A stretch of 64,000 nucleotides of DNA from CAYVQU01 sp964453155. Lineage in GTDB: Bacteria > Chloroflexota > Anaerolineae > Anaerolineales > UBA11858. Positions 18,403-27,000 of this stretch are shown piece by piece (the stretch's first letter is position 1; each line of letters opens with the position of its first letter). The notes under the pieces were generated by a model. That model saw only the letters and a program-made list of their open reading frames with translations. It had not been told where the DNA came from and did no database searches. The DNA lies in contig CAYVQU010000005.1 in the NCBI GenBank assembly GCA_964453155.1, forward strand, positions 1 through 64,000, in the 5' to 3' direction. Position numbers and translations under genes: made by a program.

Positions 18403-19084
18403 AAACACCTTGATAATCAGCAGGTAATAATTTAGCGATATGGGCCATTACCAAATCAGCATTTTTTTGTCGCAACTCCCGCCGCTGAGCACCTTTACCA
18501 GATACATCCGGGAGGGTTATCGGTTTACCAATATGCATTTCAATTGTAGGCCGTTTTCCGCGCAAACCGAGGGCTAGAAAATCGTCGGTGCTGCCGACCA
18601 CCCCAACCGGAACCACCGGAACATTGGCTTTATCTATAAAATAAGCCACGCCAGGGTTAGCTTTTCGCATCCCTGGGGAATGTGACCGGCCGCCTTCGGG
18701 GGCAATCAACAATGGGAAGCCAGAATTTAATGCTCGTAAGGCCGTATCAATCAATTTCCGATCAAATTGCTCGCGATGAACCGGAATGCCGCCATACCAA
18801 CGGGCTAATGTTGATTGCCCGGGTCGATCCCAAACATTAGAGGCCCCGGCGACTTCGGGGGAGAGGGGCCAAAACGAAACGACCAATGGAGCTTCATACA
18901 AAGAAATATGGTTGATCGCGATCAGATAAGCTCCACTGCGAGGGACATTCTCTAATCCAGTCACCACCACCCGACTGATCGCATAAAATACCAACCGAAA
19001 AAATGCCCGGAGGATTGTCCGAGCAATTCGGATTCGGCGTGGAACCCGATAGGCAGCTTGGTTTTTGCTAACTGGGCGTGCCAT
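18362..19084 (-). CDS. PlsC-like acyltransferase (3 of 3) with HX4E motif
   Basis: A protein of 240 aa. The first motif is NHISLYE: His59 is present, but the usual Asp at position 64 is Glu. Later motifs remain (VHREQFDRKLI, APEGGRSHSPG, VPVGVVGSTDD). The His-Asp pair is the charge relay of this family; Glu may still work or may alter activity. It starts 16 bases inside the end of cmk, an arrangement often seen for cmk and plsC. Confidence 0.87.
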   Translation of the reverse strand: MARPVSKNQAAYRVPRRIRIARTILRAFFRLVFYAISRVVVTGLENVPRSGAYLIAINHISLYEAPLVVSFWPLSPEVAGASNVWDRPGQSTLARWYGGIPVHREQFDRKLIDTALRALNSGFPLLIAPEGGRSHSPGMRKANPGVAYFIDKANVPVVPVGVVGSTDDFLALGLRGKRPTIEMHIGKPITLPDVSGKGAQRRELRQKNADLVMAHIAKLLPADYQGVYADHEFLIGQADH

Positions 19085-19754
19085 TCTCGACGAGAGCCTT
19101 TGTTTTGGCTAAAACTTGTTCAAAAGTCATCCCATCCGAATCAATCACAATGGCATCTGAGGCCGCGCGCAGTGGCGCAACATCACGATTAGAGTCTATT
19201 TCATCGCGTTTGATCATCAGGGCCAAAATCTCATCATATTTGACCTGATCACCACGCGCTTCGCACTCTAGGTACCGCCGCCGGGCTCGTTCTTCAGCGG
19301 AGGCATCCAAATAAACTTTCAAATCGGCATCTGGGAGGACCACCGTCCCAATATCACGGCCGACCATCACAATCTGCCCGCGGTGCCCAATGCGGCGCTG
19401 TTGCTTGGTCAGGGCCTGCCGCACCCCCGGATATGCGGATACCTGCGAAACATTCGCATCTACTTGAGCCGTGCGAATATCCCAAGTAATATCTAAGCCA
19501 TCCGCCAGGATATCGGTATCCCGGCCATCAGCCTGAGAGGCTGGATTAACATCAATTTGGACGGATTCGGCAACCTGGGTAACTGCGATTTCATTCTTCA
19601 AATCTACCTGATGCTGCAGTGCGGCCCAGGTGACCGCCCGGTACATCACACCGGTGTCAAAAAACAAATATTTCAAGTCATCGGCCAGTGCTTTTGCCAG
19701 GGTCGATTTCCCCGAAGCCGCAGGGCCGTCAATTGCGATCGTACTTGGTTTCAT
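19068..19754 (-). CDS. cmk: Cytidylate kinase
   Basis: A protein of 228 aa, the usual length. The P-loop GPAASGKST is at residues 9-17, followed by FDTGVMYRAVTW, GRDIGTVVLPDADLKVYLDAS (CMP-binding region) and the lid Arg residues EERARRRYLE. It phosphorylates CMP and dCMP. It lies upstream of three acyltransferases on the same strand and two bases after the stop of the membrane protein that starts at 21496. Confidence 0.96.
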   Translation of the reverse strand: MKPSTIAIDGPAASGKSTLAKALADDLKYLFFDTGVMYRAVTWAALQHQVDLKNEIAVTQVAESVQIDVNPASQADGRDTDILADGLDITWDIRTAQVDANVSQVSAYPGVRQALTKQQRRIGHRGQIVMVGRDIGTVVLPDADLKVYLDASAEERARRRYLECEARGDQVKYDEILALMIKRDEIDSNRDVAPLRAASDAIVIDSDGMTFEQVLAKTKALVENGTPS

Positions 19755-19756
19755 GC

Positions 19757-21496
19757 TTATTGCAATCCTTCATCTTCATCAAAAAATAACTCTTCGCCGG
19801 GGACCGGGTCCACAACCTCAATTTCTGGTTTTGGTTCAGTTGGAAAGAGATCGGCGCGGGCCCACAACACCAGCTTATCATACCAAATGGGACCCCTACG
19901 GGCTGTCACCCATTGGAACCATTGGGATGGTAAAGCACCTTCCCAGCCCTGATGGCCCGACCAGACGAAATCTTGCCCTCGATAAGGCCGAGTTTGGGAA
20001 AGATCACCCTCACTTTCCGACGTTATGATCACGGTAACATTCAAATCGGGGTTTATGGTCGCCGCGGTTCGCACGTCTGAGAAATTTCGTAAAGCCCACC
20101 GTAATGCTGGAGAGGAGGATACGGCCACAATATCCAGGGCATCTTTATGGCCCGTTTGGATCAGGGCCAAATTCTCAAGGGTTTCGACCAATAAATCGGC
20201 TTGAGCAGGGGCATTATCCGGCGGCCATAACTCGGCCGGATTTTGTGGTTGAACCTGGGTAGCCCCAAATAGGCCGGCAACCCCATAAGCCCCCAGGGCA
20301 AAGGTAACTCCCCAAGCTAATCCGGTTTTTGCGGCCGTCGGTGACCAGCCTAAGCCGACCAATATCGTGGTTAAAATGATCAAAATCGGAATGATCACTA
20401 ATATTAACCACACCGGCCCTTCCATGGGTAGTCGCAAACTCACCACCCACATCACAGCCAATAATATAAACACGACTAAAGCCTGTCCATATGATGCCAC
20501 CCGCGGCCAGGGCAATTTACAATAATGCTGAATTTCATATCCGGCCAAGCCCCATAATGGGAGTAATGCCCAGGTCACATCCAAAACTTCTCGCCCCGGA
20601 TACACCAGGGGTAAAAACAGGGCAAATCCCAACCAAACACTCAACATCTGAACCGTTTTATCGCCGCGCAGCCAACCTCGTCCAATGGCCACCAAGCCAA
20701 AGCCCAGCGCCAGCGGTTGATAAATAATCACTGCGATTAAGGGCTGCAGGACGGGTACACCTGAGAATTGTCCCCAGCCCTGAAAAAATACCGTAAAAGT
20801 ATTAGCCCAAGCCCCAATTCCTTGGGGAAAACGGAAGAAGATGGTGCTGCCGAGGAGCATCGTCGCCCCACCCATTAGTAATCCCAGCCTGACATCAACT
20901 CTGGATTTTGCGGGGGATTCGGTTTCAGCAGGGGAGATTCTATTTTTGAAAATACCGGTCAACTTTCCGACCCCATAGACCATCCCCAGCCCTAAAAGAC
21001 CGGTCAATATTGAGGGTCCAGATATCAGGGCCAAACCACCCAAAATACCAGCCCAGATGTAATTCCGGTGCCAGAGGGTTGCGAGTGCCAATGCTCCCAA
21101 TCCAATCGCCAGTATGGGTCCTCCCGCTAAACGGGAAACTACTACCAGGCCGGGGTCCAGGGCCAAACCAAAGGCGGTAACTAAAGCGGCTTTACGCCCC
21201 AACAAATCCCGCCAAAAAAATGGCACAATTACCAGCAAACTGCCAACGAGGGCGGGCCAAAACCGGGCCAAAGCATTCGAACTCTCAGAAACGAAAAACA
21301 ATAAGCTGGTCAGCGAAAAATAACCCGGATTCGGACCCATGGTGACCGGGTTCCCCTGGGCAGCCAATAAGCTTTGGAAAGCCCACTCTGCTTCGAAATC
21401 TGAGAGCGGTGTCAAACCTAAATTGAGAAACCGCACACCCAGGGCCAATAAAAAAGTAAAAAGATATAGGCTATGTTCAACATTCACTCGGCGCAT
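19757..21496 (-). CDS. GT-C fold membrane glycosyltransferase-like protein
   Basis: About 579 aa with around 12 hydrophobic helices. The first extracytoplasmic loop contains LSDFEAEWAF (Asp33, Glu35, Glu37), the acidic motif expected for GT39/GT83-type enzymes that use polyprenyl-phosphate sugars. A soluble C-terminal part (from about 440) is exported and rather acidic. It resembles the Agl23-type (TIGR03663) proteins often found with YYY proteins. I used the ATG at 21496 (GGTGAG upstream); in-frame TTG and GTG lie slightly upstream. Confidence 0.72.
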   Translation of the reverse strand: MRRVNVEHSLYLFTFLLALGVRFLNLGLTPLSDFEAEWAFQSLLAAQGNPVTMGPNPGYFSLTSLLFFVSESSNALARFWPALVGSLLVIVPFFWRDLLGRKAALVTAFGLALDPGLVVVSRLAGGPILAIGLGALALATLWHRNYIWAGILGGLALISGPSILTGLLGLGMVYGVGKLTGIFKNRISPAETESPAKSRVDVRLGLLMGGATMLLGSTIFFRFPQGIGAWANTFTVFFQGWGQFSGVPVLQPLIAVIIYQPLALGFGLVAIGRGWLRGDKTVQMLSVWLGFALFLPLVYPGREVLDVTWALLPLWGLAGYEIQHYCKLPWPRVASYGQALVVFILLAVMWVVSLRLPMEGPVWLILVIIPILIILTTILVGLGWSPTAAKTGLAWGVTFALGAYGVAGLFGATQVQPQNPAELWPPDNAPAQADLLVETLENLALIQTGHKDALDIVAVSSSPALRWALRNFSDVRTAATINPDLNVTVIITSESEGDLSQTRPYRGQDFVWSGHQGWEGALPSQWFQWVTARRGPIWYDKLVLWARADLFPTEPKPEIEVVDPVPGEELFFDEDEGLQ

Positions 21497-21510
21497 TGTG
21501 CTCACCAAAA

Positions 21511-24045
21511 TTATTTCCCATACTCGTAGATTGTCACTTCGCCCTGAACGAAGGCGGGTGAAAGGTGACGAATAAATTTCCCATCAAACAAGCCAGCGGG
21601 ACAGGTCGTCCCCCGCTCAAAAGCGATCCGCTCCATTTGGCCGACCACCACATAGCGAATATCATATTGGCGGAGAATTTCCTCGGCCAATGACCAATCG
21701 GAGGTGCAATATAATCCTTCAATATCCGCTTTTCGCGACCCCATTTCAGTGGTGCCGCCGCGCCACTGCATCTCATGAAATTCCCACCCCAAAACGGTGG
21801 GCTGGCCACTATTGACGGCCATCCGGCCATAAGAACTGTAGCTCCCTCCGATAGCTTCCGCCACAACCCCATCAGGGGCATTCAACAACCATTCCATTGC
21901 AGCCTTCTCGTCAGGGTTGCTGAGTTCAAGATGAGCAGTACCATCGAGCGTAAAACTATTGGCGGGTTTAAACCCGCTGGTTTTTGACCAGATGCCCATA
22001 ACTGGATAGGTCAGCGATAGGGTAAGAACTAATACCAAGGAAAATTGAAATATTATCTTGCCTGTACCGCGCAATTCCTGGCTCAACTTGATGCTCCCGT
22101 ATGCGGCGGCCACCCCCCACAACAACCAGACCTGGAAATAAAACTTGAAAATTGTGTTGATCCGGTAGCCAAAGAGGTCACGCAAAAAGACGAATTCGGG
22201 AGTTAGGACGAGAAGCGTTCCAATTAGGATAAGGAGGAGGATAAAGTGAGTTGTAGGAGAAACGGTTGCGGGTTTGGAGTTTTGGGAACTTGACGATTTG
22301 CGGGGCCAAAGGAGAGCAAAGGTCAGGCTTAAAATGGCGAAGAGGGTTAGCAGGGTGCCGGGGATCGTAAGGCGGCGTTTGAGACCCTCCCCAATAAGTG
22401 CCGGCCAACCGGGGGCCGCGACGGAACCCAAAAATGCATTACCGGCCACTGCGGCTTCGGGGTTGATCCCCTCAAAAACGTTCAGAAAAGATATCAATAG
22501 CACCAATAACAAACTGATTGCCAACAGACTTACAATCAAGCCCACGGTGAGTCTTAATCCGCCGCGCAATCCCACCCGATCCCCTGAGGTCCGCCATTGA
22601 AAAAACAAGAATATCAAAATCGGCACCAGGAAGGGCGCAAAATGAATCCAGGTGTAGATACCGCGGGTCACATAAATGATATTGGGTAATGGTCCGCCCG
22701 CCTGAGATTGGAACGCGACATAAAAAGGCAAATAGGCGATAACACCAGTCACACCCAAGGCGAACCCGAGTTGAATGAGCTGCCACAAAATCTGGCCAAG
22801 CGAAAGTGGGGCGAAGCCGTCATTATTCGAGAACATATTTCGTAAGACATAGGCTCCCGCAAATATGGCCACATAAAATGGAAAATCCCAGGTATTAAAA
22901 AACCCCAAACTCCCTAAAGCCACCACCGCTAGCCCAAAAGTGGGCCAATCCAGGTTGAACCGTAATCCCAGCCACCGAATTTGTTCCGCCTGGGGACGAA
23001 AGAATACATTGAGGGCTAATCCGATGGCCAAAAACGCAAACGGCATGGCCAAAATATGGGGATGGAGATCACCTAGTAAGAATGAGAAGAAGGGGAACTC
23101 ATCAATAATGTCACCCTTATTGACCCCGTTGTAGTCAAAATCCTGGATAATCCGCGAAGCCTGCCACCACCACCAATGCGGAAAAGGATCACCACTTGGC
23201 GGCGGGGTTGCATAGCGCCCCATATCCAACCAGGACCATATTTTAGATACTTTTTCACCGGCTTCGTTTTCTTCCCAAAAAACACCCCAGATACGGAGGA
23301 TGTGGAGGAAACCACCCAGGTTGCTGACGATGAAGACAAAAAAAGGAGCGAGGAGGGAATTGCGGATTGCGGATTGCGGATTGCGGGATTGAGAATTTTC
23401 GTGCTGACCGCGATCAGCTAACGACTTACGGCGAAGGAGGTTATATAAAATTCCATAAGCGCCCAAGGCCGCCAATGAGAAGACCAATGAGATTCCCAAA
23501 TTAAAGGTCACACTTCCTGAGGTGCCAGCCAGTCGGGCGATCAGGGCGACTAAAATATAGCCAAAATAATAATAGGAAATTGAATAGCCAGATAACCAGG
23601 GGTCATTCGGCGGCATCCCAGGGGAGCGGAGGATGGAATTGATAAAGGCCAATTCCATCGGTTTTTCGGTCCCCAAAATCTCTGGGTTAGCAGACCGAAT
23701 GAAAGCCAGTACGCCAAACGACACGAAAAACAGCAGTTCAACTGTGAAAATCAGTTTGACATTCTGGCGAAACCAATGCTGAATTTCATTTAGGTTATGT
23801 TGCCGCAATCCCCACCAACTCAGCGCGATTACGATCCCCAGGGCAAAGAATTGGCCGCCTAAATCATTCCCAAGCACGCCCAAGGAACCCAACAACCAGA
23901 ACGAATACCCCCAAATTAAGAGTCCTAATGCCCGGCTAAGAGTATAGCCGCGGTCAGTCAACCCCGGCAGCATTCGGAATGCGAATGGGAAAGCGATCAG
24001 GCCCAGGAGGGAGATAATGAGATACCAGAGGATGAAGGAGAGCAT
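21511..24045 (-). CDS. YYY-motif (DUF2298) polytopic membrane protein, stand-alone form
   Basis: A protein of 844 aa with about 15 membrane helices. It carries the signature ISYYYFGYILVALIARL, then EFPFFSFLLGDLHPHILAMP, RINTIFKFYFQVW and, in the C-terminal soluble part, TVLGWEFHEMQW. All recur in the C-terminal half of the neighbour at 24058. This family is known from Chloroflexi and Archaea, with no established function; a GT-C glycosyltransferase fold is my inference from the context. The ATG lies at the edge of a TTAGGGG repeat and has no Shine-Dalgarno. A loop near residue 225 is encoded by a heptamer repeat. Confidence 0.85.
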   Translation of the reverse strand: MLSFILWYLIISLLGLIAFPFAFRMLPGLTDRGYTLSRALGLLIWGYSFWLLGSLGVLGNDLGGQFFALGIVIALSWWGLRQHNLNEIQHWFRQNVKLIFTVELLFFVSFGVLAFIRSANPEILGTEKPMELAFINSILRSPGMPPNDPWLSGYSISYYYFGYILVALIARLAGTSGSVTFNLGISLVFSLAALGAYGILYNLLRRKSLADRGQHENSQSRNPQSAIRNSLLAPFFVFIVSNLGGFLHILRIWGVFWEENEAGEKVSKIWSWLDMGRYATPPPSGDPFPHWWWWQASRIIQDFDYNGVNKGDIIDEFPFFSFLLGDLHPHILAMPFAFLAIGLALNVFFRPQAEQIRWLGLRFNLDWPTFGLAVVALGSLGFFNTWDFPFYVAIFAGAYVLRNMFSNNDGFAPLSLGQILWQLIQLGFALGVTGVIAYLPFYVAFQSQAGGPLPNIIYVTRGIYTWIHFAPFLVPILIFLFFQWRTSGDRVGLRGGLRLTVGLIVSLLAISLLLVLLISFLNVFEGINPEAAVAGNAFLGSVAAPGWPALIGEGLKRRLTIPGTLLTLFAILSLTFALLWPRKSSSSQNSKPATVSPTTHFILLLILIGTLLVLTPEFVFLRDLFGYRINTIFKFYFQVWLLWGVAAAYGSIKLSQELRGTGKIIFQFSLVLVLTLSLTYPVMGIWSKTSGFKPANSFTLDGTAHLELSNPDEKAAMEWLLNAPDGVVAEAIGGSYSSYGRMAVNSGQPTVLGWEFHEMQWRGGTTEMGSRKADIEGLYCTSDWSLAEEILRQYDIRYVVVGQMERIAFERGTTCPAGLFDGKFIRHLSPAFVQGEVTIYEYGK
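23359..23391. repeat. Heptamer repeat ATTGCGG inside the YYY gene
   Basis: Four perfect tandem copies of ATTGCGG (23359-23386), then a variant GATTG. They encode NPQSAIRN-like residues in a loop between membrane helices. Seven is not a multiple of three, so loss or gain of one unit would shift the frame. Confidence 0.92.
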
Positions 24046-24046
24046 A

Positions 24047-24074
24047 GGGGTTAGGGGTTAGGGGTTAGGGGTTA
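24047..24074. repeat. G4-forming heptamer repeat at a stop/start junction
   Basis: Four GGGG runs separated by TTA (24047-24071), followed by TTA. The stop codon of the 1790-aa protein (24058-24060) lies inside the array, and the next ATG (24045) is two bases from its edge. The plus strand, the template here, fits an intramolecular G-quadruplex; the mRNA carries CCCCUAA units where a ribosome binding site should be. Confidence 0.92.
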
Positions 24075-27000
24075 GGACGTTGTCTGACCAAATCGTTTCA
24101 TAGATCACTGTATCTTGAGCGCGAAAAACTTCATTCCACAAAATGCCATCCTGCGACTCAAATTTCTCCAGGCCGGGGCCAGGATATTTGGCTTGTTCAA
24201 GCTGGCCAAAGATAATGTAACTCACCTCATAGCGATTGAGAAAATCTTGGGTCCATTCAAGATCTTCAGTCTGATAAAACTCATGGATTGCATCGACTCG
24301 TTCGAAAACCCAATCATGCGGCGTAATGGTCCGCTGCTGGCGCTGATGCCAGTTCCAGCCAACAACACTCGGCAAGCCAGTATAAATTGTATAGCGAGTG
24401 CCCCAGCGATATTCAACGGAGTTGGCTTCCACGATGATGGGCGAGCCTTCAACGTGATCTTGCAGCCAGCGGATGGCGGCATAATCCTGGCTCATATCAA
24501 GTTCTGCCCCTTCGTCGTGGTAAGTGGCATATTTCATGTACGTCATGCCGTCAAGGGTGAGCGGGGCGTCTTTGTCCATCCGATCGGAGATTTTGGCTAC
24601 GCTGCCTAACAGCGGGTAGAGGGCGGCTGAGAAGATGAAGAAGCCCAATGCAATTTGCCAGATCGTTCGCCAGCGAAGATCCCATTTATGCCAGGCCTGC
24701 CACAGCCACACCAGGGCAGCTCCCGAACTGACAGCAAACAAAGTCCAGGTATGGAAATAGAACTTGAAAACCGTATTCATTCGGCCAATATCACCACTAA
24801 CGACCACGGTTTCGACCATCAGGGTCAGGACTAATCCCGTTCCGATGAAGAACAAGACCAGCTTCTTAGACTCAGAATTTCCCGGCCGGAATAGGAGGGC
24901 CCCAGCCCACACGGCCAACGGGAATACCACCCAAGCGATATGAATGCCCAAAAAGACAGGCGGGTTTCCATCTGGCAAGCCATCGGGATACAAGGGGACA
25001 CTTAACACCAGCACAATAAAACCAACCAGAGCGAGTAAGCTCCAAATCAAGCCGCGGTAGGGTTCCAATTTTCGCAACGCCGAAACGGGGGTGGTTGCCA
25101 TCCAATCCAGGGTCTCAGAAACCATCCAGGAAACCAAAATAAAGAGAAAAACACCCCAATGCGCAAAATATTCCGAAAAAGGCGTATGGGTCCCCCACCA
25201 AACTTTGATTTCAGAGTACCCCTGACCGTACCAATTCCAGTATGGACGGTAAATAAGGAAAGTCAATCCCGCCAGACCGATCACACCGAATATTATGAAT
25301 TTCCAACGCTGGGTTAAGAGACGGAATCGATTTGTATCTATCCCATCGTTAGAAATTTTTACTGCGTTCCAGGCTGCATAACCAACTGCGACAATCCCTA
25401 AAGGTAAATATGTATATATATCGGAGAGGTTGATGGGATACAAAGCCCCAATGGCTAAACCACCAATGACCAAGCCGGTACCAATTTGCCAGAAAGACCG
25501 TCGGCCTTCCCGCTGCCAGAAACGACCACGCACGACCGCTACAACCCAGGCCACCACCAGCAAAGCAACTGGCAGGGCAATCAAATGGGCATGTAGATCG
25601 GCGTACAAGAAAGTAAAAAATGGAAACTCAGTAATTGGGCTGCCGTGTTCGTGGCTAATTACGCGGCTGGGATTCCAATACCACTCGTCCATCCGGATAG
25701 GCAAGGTATTGCCGGTGATGGTTTTGAAGAAGCCGGTAAACGTCCAGAATATTCGTACGAAAAAATTACCCGCACTTAAATCACCACCGGGGGCCACATT
25801 TTTTTGGAAGCCTTGAGCAAACATTTGGAGGATACCAAGGTTACCGAGAAGGGCCATGGTGAGGGCAGCAGTAAGACCACCATAAATTTGGTGAGTGGTG
25901 GGTGGAGAGTGGTGGGTGGTGGGTTTGGGAGAGACCAGGTTCCAGGCTACCGAAAACGCGCCGATAGCAATCAGGGTGAAGAGGGTGGGGAGGATCAGAT
26001 TGTAGGCAAAGGAGGGCACAATGCCCAGGAATTTGACTAAGACGCCAACCAGGACAAAACCATAGTAGTAATAATTTATGTAACCGCCGGCAAACCAGGG
26101 ATCATATGGGGGGAAAGACGTACTCTTGAGCACTGCGTTGAAATACGAGAAATCCATCGGCTTCTCACCACCCTTCCAGGGATGCCACAGGTCGGGGTTG
26201 CCAAAACGGATCAGTAGGCCAACTACAAAGAAGGTAAATATCAGACCTTCAACGAGCAGGAAGTATTTGCGTTGGTTTGTCCATTCTGATTTGAGCTCAT
26301 CCCGTTGCAAAAAAGCTAAGTAACCTCCTAAAGCGGCCATTATAAGTAAAACGAACCCGATCGTTATTCGGCTGAAGGGAATCCGAGCCGACCCCAATAA
26401 CCAGACCGTACCTGACAAAATAAGTAAGCCGGTAATACGCGCCAAGGGATAGCCGCGATCGGAGAGGCCCGGCAAAGCAAACCGGATTAAGGGGTAAGTG
26501 ATTAACCCTACCAGCCCCATTGCCAGATACCAAACGATCACACCAAGGATTTGAAAGCGGTTGTGGGGAGCCTGGTAGCTAAAATAATCTGACCAGGTGC
26601 CACCGGCGCGTTGTTCAGCCAGTCGCCCGGAGGGCAACAACAGATTTCCAGGATGCGAATCGGCTTGTTTCGGTGTGACGCGGATGACTTTGGAGAGATC
26701 GATCGCTCCGAGAATTTCGCGCACCTGCTCCACATCGAAGTCGGCTGATTTTTGGAATACGAACACTTTAGGATGATCGTAAACCGTAAACGCTTCTTCA
26801 GAAAATTGATCGTTGATTTCAAAATTACCAATGGAAGGGTTAGATTGGAAAACTTCGATCAGCTCAAATCCTAAATCACCACCAAACATGCCCGGTTCGG
26901 CGACGGTGTAACACCATTCGATGGTGTTAGTTGACGGGCACCCCATCAATCGATCATAATACTCCGTCGTTAACGGATGACGTTCAGGAACCCGGGTTGT

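Noticed and set aside
24047..24074. Telomere-like sequence suggesting a linear replicon end
   Set aside because: Only four units, flanked on both sides by continuous genes of one operon; a local microsatellite is a better explanation.
23359..25923. CRISPR array suspected from repeated short units
   Set aside because: Units are seven bases and contiguous, with no spacers and no cas genes.
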